Assembly: GCA_949317995.1 (NCBI GenBank)
Contig: OX439038.1
Span: 71,682,659 to 71,746,658 of the forward strand
DNA: 64,000 bases
Direction: 5' to 3'
Source of the DNA: Acholoe squamosa
Taxonomy: Eukaryota; Annelida; Polychaeta; Phyllodocida; Polynoidae
Numbering within the stretch: position 1 is the first letter of the stretch; the number at the start of each line of letters is the position of its first letter. Both the position numbers and the translations under genes were made by a program. Below, piece after piece: positions 11,242 through 21,098 of this stretch. The notes beneath the pieces were generated by a model that was not told the DNA's origin, did not search any database, and saw only the letters and a program-made list of their open reading frames with translations.

Positions 11242-14200
11242 GCCCCCACCACAGTGGATATGAAATCTGGAACGCCCCCCGCCAGCCACCACCCAACTGA
11301 TATTCAAAGTGATGCAGAAATCAACTCCCTACAGCGGCCAAAAATGGATTTTTCCAAGGACAACAACCTGGATTTTGGTGACAGCTCCTCTTCAGACAGC
11401 GAAGACTGTTACGAGGACAGCAGTAGCAGAGTGGCACGGCTTCAACTGAGAATCAAGTCAGATAAGTATGGGCAGCAAGGTAAGGTCTCTCGCATTAATA
11501 CCGAGTTAACTAAAGGTGCAGTCTTTGTCGACATAAATGACCACCCCTATAGAGCTTTGGTAGACTCTGGAGCATCCCTATCTTTTATCAGTCAAAAAAT
11601 GGCAGATAAGGTAATACACACCCCAAACTTTAAACATGGAAGACGCTCACGTATGAATGTCCTCCTAGCAGACAGATCCACAGTACAGGTAAACCATGCC
11701 ATTACACTCAGCTTCCTAATTGAAGGCAAAGAATTTGTTACAAGATTACATGTTGTACCAAAATTAAATCACCCCATCATTCTTGGAGTAAACTTCATGA
11801 CCAAGTACAAAGCTAAGCTTAGTTTTGGCCCCAAGCTTCCCTCCATAAACACAATCAGGCCTGCTGAAAATATCACAATACCACCAAACTCTGAAACCAC
11901 TCTCAATGCTATTGTCAACGGTTCAGAAAATTTAAATAAATTGACAGGCATCACTGAAAATATCAAACCAGCCCTACCTTTCTTGATTAAGCACGCCTTG
12001 GTTAAACCCAAGACTAGTGCAAAATTAATACCGGTAACTGTGGCAAATCCAAATGATTTTCCTTTGCATTTAAAGAAGAAACACACACCTCTAGGTATTT
12101 TCAAACCTTTCAACATGAAAAAGGCTATACCAATAGGCCCCCTGGACACTCATCATTCACTGAACCATGTCTCACCTGCCAGCGAGCTTTTTCCAATAAA
12201 TTGTGGTGAAGACCCCCTGGAGCAATTTCCCAAGGGTAATGAACCCCTACAATACAAAATTTGTGAGCAGCTCACTGAGACTCAAAAAACGCAGGTGCGT
12301 AAAATTGTTGAACAGAATAGGCAGGCTTTTGTGATTGATGACAGCGCCATTGGCTCCAACACTGAGAATGAGGTCAAGCTGGAATTAATTCCAGATTTCA
12401 AGCCCTGCAACAGGCCCTCATACAGAATGTCCCCTCATAAAGAAATTTTCCAAAGAGAGCTCCTAAATAAACATTTAAAACAGGGAATCATTGAGGAATG
12501 TACCAAGCCCTGTGAATGGAATTCACCAGCTTTCTTAGTACCCAAACCTCAGGGAGACAGATCTGTAGCCTCAGGCTGGAGAGTGGTAGTGGATTACAGA
12601 TGGGTTAATCAAAACCTCAAATCTTTTTCCTACCAATTCCCCAGAGCAGACGACCTCATGCAACAAGTTGGCAGAACAGGTGCAAAATATTTCTCAAAAT
12701 TAGATGTATATAGTGCCTACCATCAAATTCCCCTGGCGGAAGAATCTAGGCCTATTACCACCTTTTCAGCCAATGGAACCAGATACATGGCCAAAGTTCT
12801 CCCAATGGGACTCAAAACCTCAGGTTTGTCTTTCATGAATGTCATGGAGCAATTGCTCATGAAATGCAAGTACAGAAATGCAGTAGCATATGTTGACGAT
12901 GTGGCTATTTATAGCCCCACCTGGGAAAGACACCTGCAGGACCTAGATGAGGTACTCAAACTTTTCATCAAGGGAAATATCAAACTGAAATCAGAAAAAT
13001 GTGAATTTGGCACAACCAAGATGGATTTCTTGGGATTTTCTCTAGATCAACACGGTGTGTCACCTTCCCCAGACAAAATCTGGCCAGTCAAAACCTTCCC
13101 TCCACCTAAAAACATCCACGACCTTAGATGTTTCAATGGCATGGCACAATTCTACAAAAGGTTTATTAAAGGTTTTGCCCACATAATGGCACCTCTATAT
13201 GAAGCCACCAAAGGGACCTTTAAATGGACCACTAGTTGCCAGCGCGCCTTTGAGAAAATCAAAGCTTCAATTTGCACTGAAGCTGTCCTCAAATTCCCTG
13301 ACTACAGCAAGCCATTTGTCATATTTACAGACTCAAGCAACTATAGCTTGGGAGCTGTGATCACACAGGTAGATGAAAATGGTTTCTATAGACCAATTGA
13401 ATTTGCAGGTAGAGGTTTGACACCACAGGAGACGAGATATGGAATAACAGACAAAGAACTTCTAGGCATCGTCTTTGCAGTTAAAAAGTTCCACCATTAT
13501 GTGGATGGAGCCCACTTCAAAGTGTACTCAGACCACACTGCCCTGGTCTCCCTTTTTAATAAAAAAGAGAACATTACTAATGGGAGACTAGCCAGGTGGG
13601 TAGACACAGTCATGTCTTACGACTTTGAGGTGAAGTATCTGCAAGGCAGAGCAAATTTTGTGGCAGATTTCCTATCCAGGAGATCCTACCCACCCAGCTC
13701 TGATGACCCAGTGCCAATTAGATCCCAGGGGAAAATTATTCTCCCCCCCAAGAAATTAACTTTCTCTGATATCTCCATGACCAAAGTCTTTAGGTCCAAC
13801 GAGCCAGTACCCAAGAACCCAATCCAGATGGGACCCCCTAGATCAATTCTAAAAGGAGGTAAAATCTGGGGAAGCACAGGCAAACCACCCAAAGGTGTAA
13901 TTGCAAAGAAAAATAGCTCTGAAAGAAACCACTTAGCTTCACTAGCAGCGCCAACGGAGCTGTGCGTCTTGACCAGGGCACAGTCACAGAACTCCCAGGA
14001 AGACACACCCCCAGCCCCCAGCCAATCACGGTCCAGAACCGCTGTAAACAAACAAGGCCGACCCACAAAGGTCAAGCCAGCTGGTTCAAGGCCAAGAGGT
14101 CGACCTCCCAAGTCTAGGTCACCCAGGGTATCAGTTAAGGCAGCCAATGCCAGACGCGCCAAGCTGTCACACAAAGTGTTACCTTTGGCTGAGAGGGCTA

Positions 14201-15732
14201 TCACCAAAATTTGCAAGCACCCCTCACTCACACCCTCTAGAGAAGTATTGATTAAAGCACAAAAAGAAGATCTTTTTGCTTCATCAATGCTAAATTACAT
14301 TCAGGATGGAAAGTTGCCACCAGATCAAGGCTTGACAAATCAGATTTTAGCCAATCATGATCAGTTCATCATACTAGATGAGGTACTTTTCAGAATCACT
14401 GACACAGTCATGGGTAAATCCCTAGACCCCTCCCTTCAAATTGTGATTCCAGAAAAGTGGGCAGAATCATTAATTGAATCCACACACTGCTCCCCATTAG
14501 GAGGGCACTTGGGTTCAATGAAAACATATGCAGCTATCAGGTCACGGTACTATTGGCGCTCAATGTTCAAACAGGTGTTTGATTACTGTGGCACATGTCA
14601 CACATGCCTTACCACCAAAAAGAGGCCGAAAAACCTAAAATCACCAATGACACTCCGTGAACCTGTACTCACAGCCTACTCTCACGTCACCATGGACACA
14701 ATAGGACCATTTAACAAGGCCGTTAATGGATCCCACCACATACATGTGGTCACAGATCATGCCACTAGACATGTAACAGCATGGTGCACAGAAGACAACA
14801 CAAGCGCTGAGGTAGCCCTTGGTTTCTTTCAGAGAGTGATCTGCATCCATGGCACTCCCTCAGTTTTAAACACTGACAATGCTAAACAATACACTTCAAA
14901 ATTCTTTGCCCTCTTCTGCAATAAATTTGGTATTAAGCATGTCACAGGGAGCGCACACTGGTCCAGATCTCAAGGTCTATGTGAACGCCAACACCAGACA
15001 ATAGAATCATCCCTCAGAGCCTTTGTGTCTAAATCACAAAAACATTGGTCAACCTTCCTCCAAGCTGTGATTTTTAGCATGAACAACACAGTCTCCAGTG
15101 CCTTGGGTTACTCACCCAATCTCTTGGTATTTGGAAAACAAACCCACCTACCCACAGAGGCTGCATTAGCACTGATCACAGCAACAGAAGATGTTGACCC
15201 GGCACAAAAAGAAAATGTAGCCACTCATTTATTAAATCTCAGGGATGAAATTCAAATGAAGGCAGCAGAAAACATGATAAAGGCCCACAAAAAGATGAAG
15301 GCCAAGCATGACGCCTCTGCAGAGGTAGCCACCTTCAATACTGGTCAGTTGGTGTACTTACATATACCCAACCTCCTGGTGAAACACACCACCAAAAAGC
15401 TGCAACCCACATACTCTGGCCCTTACATCATAGTTAAGATGACCTCATCAGTAACTGCAATTTTAAAAAGGTTGCAGGATGGACACGTCTTTAAAAAGGC
15501 AGTACATGTGTCCAGGCTGAGAAGACCAATTACTAGAGCCAGCGCCAAAGCCATCATAAAAAGGCTCCAGACTGGTCCTGTACAAACTCTCTTCGACCCT
15601 GATTCAAGCATAATTGCTGATACCAATACACCAGCTCCTCCCCTCAAGAAAAAGAGAGGAAGGCCGGCAAAGAAAGGTATCATCACCTTTGCCCCATCAC
15701 CCAAGAAAAGGGCAAAGAAAAGGAAGCAATGA
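11206..15732 (+). CDS. Pol polyprotein: protease, reverse transcriptase, RNase H, integrase
   Basis: Replication enzymes. The frame is open from the codon after the gag TAG. The first ATG is at 11260, so expression is probably by stop readthrough or, less likely, reinitiation. Numbering codon 11254 as 1: aspartic protease with DSGA at 104-107; reverse transcriptase with Asp484 (KLDVYSAYHQ) and YVDD at 546-549; RNase H with Asp693, Glu735 and Asp760; integrase zinc finger His1078, His1085, Cys1112/1115 and Cys1118; and integrase core Asp1148, Asp1208 and Glu1244 (D-x35-E). Between RNase H and integrase lies a long basic Pro-rich linker (about 820-1010) with GRP cores (GRPTK, RGRPPK). The C-terminus has another (RGRPAKK, about 1468) plus a very basic tail likely to act as a nuclear localisation signal. 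No chromodomain is seen. All catalytic residues are present. Confidence 0.96.
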   Translation, partial: VSGEGCKAPNHPAPTTVDMKSGTPPASHHPTDIQSDAEINSLQRPKMDFSKDNNLDFGDSSSSDSEDCYEDSSSRVARLQLRIKSDKYGQQGKVSRINTELTKGAVFVDINDHPYRALVDSGASLSFISQKMADKVIHTPNFKHGRRSRMNVLLADRSTVQVNHAITLSFLIEGKEFVTRLHVVPKLNHPIILGVNFMTKYKAKLSFGPKLPSINTIRPAENITIPPNSETTLNAIVNGSENLNKLTGITENIKPALPFLIKHALVKPKTSAKLIPVTVANPNDFPLHLKKKHTPLGIFKPFNMKKAIPIGPLDTHHSLNHVSPASELFPINCGEDPLEQFPKGNEPLQYKICEQLTETQKTQVRKIVEQNRQAFVIDDSAIGSNTENEVKLELIPDFKPCNRPSYRMSPHKEIFQRELLNKHLKQGIIEECTKPCEWNSPAFLVPKPQGDRSVASGWRVVVDYRWVNQNLKSFSYQFPRADDLMQQVGRTGAKYFSKLDVYSAYHQIPLAEESRPITTFSANGTRYMAKVLPMGLKTSGLSFMNVMEQLLMKCKYRNAVAYVDDVAIYSPTWERHLQDLDEVLKLFIKGNIKLKSEKCEFGTTKMDFLGFSLDQHGVSPSPDKIWPVKTFPPPKNIHDLRCFNGMAQFYKRFIKGFAHIMAPLYEATKGTFKWTTSCQRAFEKIKASICTEAVLKFPDYSKPFVIFTDSSNYSLGAVITQVDENGFYRPIEFAGRGLTPQETRYGITDKELLGIVFAVKKFHHYVDGAHFKVYSDHTALVSLFNKKENITNGRLARWVDTVMSYDFEVKYLQGRANFVADFLSRRSYPPSSDDPVPIRSQGKIILPPKKLTFSDISMTKVFRSNEPVPKNPIQMGPPRSILKGGKIWGSTGKPPKGVIAKKNSSERNHLASLAAPTELCVLTRAQSQNSQEDTPPAPSQSRSRTAVNKQGRPTKVKPAGSRPRGRPPKSRSPRVSVKAANARRAKLSHKVLPLAERAITKICKHPSLTPSREVLIKAQKEDLFASSMLNYIQDGKLPPDQGLTNQILANHDQFIILDEVLFRITDTVMGKSLDPSLQIVIPEKWAESLIESTHCSPLGGHLGSMKTYAAIRSRYYWRSMFKQVFDYCGTCHTCLTTKKRPKNLKSPMTLREPVLTAYSHVTMDTIGPFNKAVNGSHHIHVVTDHATRHVTAWCTEDNTSAEVALGFFQRVICIHGTPSVLNTDNAKQYTSKFFALFCNKFGIKHVTGSAHWSRSQGLCERQHQTIESSLRAFVSKSQKHWSTFLQAVIFSMNNTVSSALGYSPNLLVFGKQTHLPTEAALALITATEDVDPAQKENVATHLLNLRDEIQMKAAENMIKAHKKMKAKHDASAEVATFNTGQLVYLHIPNLLVKHTTKKLQPTYSGPYIIVKMTSSVTAILKRLQDGHVFKKAVHVSRLRRPITRASAKAIIKRLQTGPVQTLFDPDSSIIADTNTPAPPLKKKRGRPAKKGIITFAPSPKKRAKKRKQ

Positions 15733-16898
15733 AATTTCGTTAAAATCACATATAGAGAAAGCACAAATACCCCCCCCCCCCCACACACAGAAACACCTCT
15801 CAACCCCGACCCCCCCCCCCCCCCCATACACACACACACACCAACACTCACCAGGGCTGTTGGCCCACACTCAGGCCACGTGCCACACCCCTGCTATCTA
15901 CAGGGACACCCGCACTCACACACACCTAGGCCCAATTACCCACCCTACACATGTGACCACCGACCTCAAAGCCCCGACCTGATGATAACAAATTCCCTCA
16001 GCGGCACCCCATATCATCAGGTACCCCCTTTTTCTCTTCTTTGAAGATTTACTAACACTCACCTCTTAACTTATCACCTCGCACGCCTTTTGTTTTTATA
16101 TTTATCCTTTTATTATATATATCTCGTTTTTCTCAAACCAATTTTATTTTTCCTTTAAATTATTTATCAAAGGCCCAATGAGCCCAATTATACACTGTTT
16201 GATCCCAGGATCAAACCCTTCAACCAGCCGCACTGTCAACCACTCAAGGGCAGCATATGCACACAATTTTGTCCAGCTATGGTTAGGTAGCCACATAAAT
16301 TGCCCACGGCAGCAGTGTATCCTCTGGTACATGTTTTTCATTTAAAGAAAAATCATGCATACACCGGCTAGATAGCTTTTCAGGGCTCCTATTTACCAGT
16401 TGACACGCCTATTGTAGGTGCTCGTATTCCCCCATGCCCACCCATGTTTGTACCTCTGTTTAGCACGAGGGCGCTGATACAGGTAGAACCCCATATTTAT
16501 GAGCTGTCAATTAAGAGCAGCTCGGTACCCCAGGCATGATGTTTCTCACACACATGTATTCATGGTCAGCAAATTTTTAGACATGTGAACTGACCTCTCC
16601 ACTCCCGCCTTATCTCAAACCTGACCCCAGGAATTCCAATTATAAGCTTATTACCGGGGTATAGGTTCCAAATTTGCATAAGGGACATATGCCCAAACTG
16701 CAGCCATCCAATAGAATCAGGCCCAGCCTTTTTAGGGCAAGACATACCACTATAGGGATATCCAAAAGTGAGAAATAGCCACCCTCACGGATGGGTTTAT
16801 AAGCCTTAGCCCACCCCCACCTTAGCCACTCCACAATATCACCCAGATCACACCATATCAGCGTTCCAAGTGAACAAGTGCCTGGACCAGGGATCACC
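15733..16898 (+). other. Pol to accessory-ORF spacer, C-rich and CA-rich
   Basis: There is no convincing long frame. 15768-15870 holds two long C runs and CA repeats. 16100-16160 is T-rich. A short perfect palindrome, TTTGATC CCAG GATCAAA, lies near 16197-16214. Candidate splice acceptors ending CCCAG and ATATCAG lie at about 16846 and 16861, just before the small ATG exon. Function unknown; RNA export or packaging elements would be possible in a spliced element. Confidence 0.5.
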
Positions 16899-16927
16899 AT
16901 GGCGTTTACGACGTGCAATAAGCCCAG
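16899..16927 (+). CDS. Candidate first coding exon of the 3' accessory protein
   Basis: ACCATGG is an ideal start context, at 16899. Nine codons and two bases follow, then CAG|GTAGGC, a plausible donor after 16927. The two leftover bases fit the acceptor at 22830: the accessory frame from 22832 needs exactly two bases from upstream. So this exon could supply the missing start codon of the 210-codon frame. Read in a neighbouring frame, the same exon is also open from about 16847 to 16927, so it could be internal to a longer spliced message that starts at the gag ATG. This is phase and motif evidence only. Confidence 0.4.
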
Positions 16928-17145
16928 GTAGGCCTGTCCTATGTGCCCATTAACCAGTACTAGTTTTATCAGTCGTTCTTATATGGTCAATGACATAATC
17001 TGATGTCATGCTACCCAGGTACCTCTATTAACCAATGGCAGTGTGAGTACTAGAATACCTGTAAAAAGTTTGATTGTTCACTTCGCGCCCCATACCTGAC
17101 TCAATTGTTTGTGCCCCTATACTCACCCCTCTGTATGGTTTACAG

Positions 17146-17679
17146 CTTATTCAAAAAAGTAGCTTACTCAAATTAAAACTTCTCTTCAGTGAAAATTGGA
17201 CAATCTACGACCTCCTGGGACCGGTTGGATTATTGAAAGAAGGAAGAGACATTTTTGAGTTTAGGCAGCTCATTGTACACCACCAAAATTTGGTCTTCAA
17301 TATGACTTCTAGACATTTAGCATATTACCTGAATGACCCCGCAGTCCACAAGGAACTGCCGCTATCAAACCCGTTGGTCTCTACCCTCGTCAAGAGGATG
17401 TTACTTTATGTCTGTTGTGACATGCCAACTTCTCCAGATTGGAGCACCTTCAAACCTAAAACAGCCGCTTATATAGCCTTGCTGTGCGCGCGCACACTTC
17501 TGGTCTCTGACCAGCCTTTAAAAGACCTTCCCAGATACTTTAGTGGGACGGGCAGAGCTTTGGTCATCAGGGACGCCATAGAATTAGTAGTTCAGAAAGC
17601 CATTCTTGAGACCCACATGTGGTCCAATAACCTGTCTAAACTCCCACCTACAGCCCATTGCTGAAATAAATCTGACAGG
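17146..17679 (+). other. Candidate internal exon carrying the extra ORF
   Basis: A long pyrimidine tract with CTGAC upstream ends in TTTACAG (AG at 17144-17145), an excellent splice acceptor. A donor CAGG|GTAAGC lies after 17679, 15 nt beyond the stop of the frame within. The interval looks like a retained or skipped exon between pol and env, as in complex retroviruses. Frame 1 is open from 17074 to 17661 across the acceptor; the other two frames meet stops within 30 bases of it. Confidence 0.55.
17302..17664 (+). CDS. Accessory ORF between pol and env, unknown function
   Basis: 120 codons from the first ATG of the putative exon (17302). The frame itself is open from 17074, so up to 196 residues if entered from upstream. 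The product looks mostly helical and hydrophobic, with Leu-rich stretches (LVKRMLLYVCC, ALLCARTLLV) and Cys pairs. It has no signal peptide, no clear membrane anchor and no motif that I recognise. A message made by splicing 8104 to 17146 would meet a stop within six codons and could then reinitiate here. It is not a known Metaviridae gene. It could be an extra protein like those of complex retroviruses, or just a fortuitous frame; its length in an otherwise stop-rich region favours the first. Confidence 0.5.
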   Translation: MTSRHLAYYLNDPAVHKELPLSNPLVSTLVKRMLLYVCCDMPTSPDWSTFKPKTAAYIALLCARTLLVSDQPLKDLPRYFSGTGRALVIRDAIELVVQKAILETHMWSNNLSKLPPTAHC

Positions 17680-17936
17680 GTAAGCTACAAAATTTTTACT
17701 CTCACAACCCCCCCATTTAGTCTTAGCCTACTAATACCACAGGTCCAGTCACATCTCCATCATACCCCCCTCACACCCTCGCCAAGCAACCACCCCCCCA
17801 CTGTTTAAACAAACCACACTACACCCACCTAGGTGTGCCTACAGTCCCCTTTCACAGGAGGACACCTCCCACACAATCGACCATAAAATCCCCCACCACA
17901 TAACCCAATTGCTGATATGACTCACAAACTCAATCC

Positions 17937-17962
17937 CCCCATCACATCTCTTTTACAGAGCC
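17937..17962 (+). other. Env splice acceptor
   Basis: C/T-rich tract ending TCTTTTACAGAG. AG occurs at 17957-17958 and again at 17959-17960. Use of the second one, with the donor after 8104, keeps the env frame. The upstream in-frame stop is TGA at 17918-17920 and there is no ATG before the hydrophobic signal-like stretch, so splicing is the simplest way to supply a start. Confidence 0.6.
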
Positions 17963-20770
17963 GCAGTACCTCTAATAGTGCTGTGTATCCTCTTCAACCT
18001 CACCAATGGATCACAGGACAAGGAGTTACCACAAAGGATCGTATTCAGACCAAATTATGGAGCACTGTTTACCCAGTTACCACAGCCCCTAATCTCAAAT
18101 TTCATGGACTACCCCCTAGTTTTCAGTCTGAACATCTCCCTGTCCCCCAACCTCCAAAGACCTGATAGAGTGTCACCCCTACTTAAGCCCGGCACCCCAC
18201 CATACATTACCCAAACAGCCAACAATCTGGACACATTGATTAGCACCCTATTTGACAAAACCCAAAATTCATTAGACCTTTTGATTAATTTAATTTCCAA
18301 CCCCAGGAACCGTCAGGCCAGAAATGCCCCAGGACAAATCATTGGCGATATTCTCAGAGCAACCCTAGGCCTGGGAACCCAACCTGAAATTGACCTTCTA
18401 AACGCTGACATTTCTGACATTGACAGAAGATTGGCCACTAAAATGCATGTGGTTGAATTAGCCACCCATTTTCTATTAAATATCTCAGAATACAATTACA
18501 ATTCCCTAAACATCCTATCTGAATTCCAAAATGATACTGACGACGCACTGTCCCTGCTGGCCCAAAATCTAAAAACATTAGATTCCAACTTTTCAAACAT
18601 TATTTTAAATTTAGAATCCCAAGCCAGACAGGACACCTTTTATTCCATGTTATTTTCTGCAGCAAACTCACAAATTGAGTCACTAATCGACCTTCAGGAG
18701 GATCTAGATATTTTATTAAGTGCCATAAACAGCTTAATGGAGGGCGAGCTCCCTCCCAACTTAATTTCCCATGACACCCTCAGGTCAGGCCTAAACAACC
18801 TCTCCAGCGCCTTGAGTAGCGCCCACCAAGGCATATCAATCCTTGACATACCCATAGGTCATTACTATAAAAGACGAGTAAGTGCCCAGTGGAGCGACCC
18901 CTCCACCCTCTTCATCTCACTACCCATACCCATAGGACTAGGGGATAATGTTTACACCCTATTCAGAACTGAAACCTTTCCAGTCCCCTTTGACACATCA
19001 GATGTTAACTCTACAGGTTACACCCTGGTACAGCCCCTACCCCCCTACATAGCCATGTCTCCCAGCCACGCCCATTTCATGGAGCTTCAGCAGGCAGACT
19101 TAGACCTATGTACACAAGACACCTTCATCAGCTGTAACCTACCCCTCCCCCTGCTATCACCTCTACACCCCACCTGCACTCTGTCCCTACTCCTGGACCT
19201 ACCTGATGCAGTGCACCACACCTGCAGTTTCACTGCACACATGGCTGCACCCATACCCAACCTAATCAAACCCATTTCTAGGTCAACATATCTCATGATT
19301 ACTGGTAAGTCGCCATCTTACTTACAGTGTCACAATGCGGGACAAATCCCAATGATCAATGCAGCATACTCAGTCATGTCAGTACCATGCCTATGCTCTA
19401 TTAAGAATGCAGGCATGGTTATGATCAATTCAAATATAACCTGCGTACAAAATATAACACTGGAACCCATGGCCATGAGCCCCATAAACTTACCACTATG
19501 GCGACATTTTGGTTCACCTCCAGCTAACATATCAGGCGTTACCATGACAACCGTGCCACGGTCCCTGGAACTACCTAACTTCCAGCGTCTCAAATCCTTA
19601 CACAACCAAAAAATAGTACCCTTAATTAAAAGCGTACTCACCCTCAGACGAGCAGCCAAAGGTCTGTCAGATGAGTCTTCTCTTCTGTCAGCAAGTTCAC
19701 TAACACACCTTGGTTACCATTTGGAATATTCGATCTGGTTCCACTTAGTGACCCCTCTGATTGCCATCCTCTGTTGTGCAATGACATGCCAGATCCAGAT
19801 GCGCGTGTCACGCCTGGCTCAGTTGGTGACAGTCCATCTAGCACTCAACACACCCAGAATGGCGGATGCAGCGACTTGGCAGAATCTCAAGGATCTGATC
19901 AACAAGGCCAACAACAACTGGCCCTCGACACCCACACAACAGCCCGTGGAGCAAAGCCTGGAATTTATCCAGACTCCTGGACGCTACGATGTGATGTGGG
20001 CAATCGGCTCCGTCCTGATCATCTTGTACCTGGCCCGCCTCTTCATCTCCAGATGCTGCAGACACTGGCCACACTGTAGGCAAGACGAATCCGATGGCTT
20101 GCCCCAGTTTGTCCTCCGCATCCACTCCCAGGGCAGAACATACGAGTTTGTTGTGGGAACCATGATTTTCGGCTCCAACCTATGGCCACCCTTCATTAAG
20201 GCCCCTAAAATTGGAAAGCCCCGCCTCACTAGGCCCTTTGGCCGCCACCTGGATCTCAACTGGAAGGCCAAGGTCAGCTTCATAATTGGCGCTCAATTAA
20301 GAGTGGTGCAGCTCGAGAGATACCCTCGCTGCCCTCTTTTCTGGAGACTACCCCTCTACAGGATCCTAAATGGGAAGCCACATGTTATGACCCTGGTCAT
20401 CAAATCCAAGACCCAGCCAGATTTCCAGCTGACCCCAGGATATGAGACAATCGAAGACACCAACATCCCAGAAATCCCCAGGATCCAGGCCCCCAGCAGC
20501 CCCAGCCCCAGGCCCAGGGGTACCCAAAATCCCAGCGGCCAGGTGGAGCTAACTAAATTCACACCAAAGGACTACCAACCCCCTAAGGACATGTACGTGT
20601 TCGACCCCACCCTGGAGGATATATCTACCAAATTCCCACCAGAAATCGGTATGTTTATTTTTCCGTTCAAAATCCTTAAGGTCCGTGTCTTGATTCATGT
20701 GGGGATACCCACATGTCTTCGTAGCCAAAATCGTTCTACAGCCACCGGCCACCCCTATTTTCTCATATAA
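17961..20770 (+). CDS. Envelope glycoprotein (errantivirus/baculovirus F-like class I type)
   Basis: Membrane fusion and entry protein. The frame begins without ATG in a hydrophobic stretch (AVPLIVLCILF) that looks like a signal peptide; the start is probably spliced in from gag. Numbering codon 17978 as 1: RNRQAR at 110-115 is a furin-like site, followed by a Gly/Ala/Leu-rich fusion-peptide-like segment (116-134), a long helical heptad region to about 300, then a Cys-rich Pro-rich region with LPIPIG and paired Cys (300-510) of the kind seen in F-like envelopes. Hydrophobic helices lie at about 585-608 and 671-690. The second is the probable anchor, which leaves a cytoplasmic tail of about 240 residues with a folded-looking part (710-815). 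Several N-glycosylation sites are visible. A donor at 20648 (ATCG|GTATGT) suggests that the last 40 codons before the TAA at 20768 are replaced by the exon at 22831. Confidence 0.85.
20644..20654 (+). other. Candidate splice donor in the env tail
   Basis: AATCG|GTATGT: the exon ends at 20648 with one base of a codon in hand. Joined to the strong acceptor at 22830, it enters a frame that stays open to 23061 and ends TAA. The unspliced frame ends sooner, at 20770, with an unremarkable hydrophobic sequence. The intron would be 2,182 bp. Confidence 0.5.
20696..20715. repeat. Short perfect inverted repeat
   Basis: CATGTGGG, four-base loop, CCCACATG. A related half (TGTGGGGATACCCCA) recurs at about 20834-20848. 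Possible protein-binding palindrome; function unknown. Confidence 0.5.
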
Positions 20771-21059
20771 TGGAACCGACCAACCATACCACAGCACACG
20801 ACCGGATAGCCACACACAGGATAACACATCCTATGTGGGGATACCCCACCCCCCCCCCCCCCTACCCCACAGATAACCCAGCCCGGCGATGCCGAGCCAA
20901 GCCTCATCTAATCCCAGACTCCCATCCCATACCCCGTCAGTCTTATCAGCATAACAAACATAGCCCCATTAAAACAAACATACCGCCACACACCTATACA
21001 ATAGAAGCCCTACTGACCCAATTTTGAATTTGTATAGCTGATCACAGACGTCAAGTGCT

Positions 21060-21098
21060 GACGCTGCGTCTGGGCATTTTCGCGCCAAGCGCAGCGTC
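21060..21098. repeat. GC-rich hairpin
   Basis: GACGCTGCG at 21060-21068 pairs perfectly with CGCAGCGTC at 21090-21098 around a 21-base loop. It is flanked by GACGTC words. It could fold in RNA or bind a dimeric regulator as DNA. Confidence 0.5.

Noticed and set aside
13686-14231. 181-codon minus-strand ORF inside pol
   Set aside because: It is the antisense shadow of the basic Pro/Arg-rich pol linker, where plus-strand codon bias opens the opposite frame. No motif or start context.
15614-15982. 122-codon ORF overlapping the end of pol
   Set aside because: Its ATG lies inside pol in another frame and its 3' half is C-run and CA-repeat sequence; low complexity explains the opening.
20770-21027. 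85-codon ORF whose ATG overlaps the env stop
   Set aside because: Kept only as a remark. The Pro/His-rich composition follows from C-rich DNA, and the region lies in the inferred intron.
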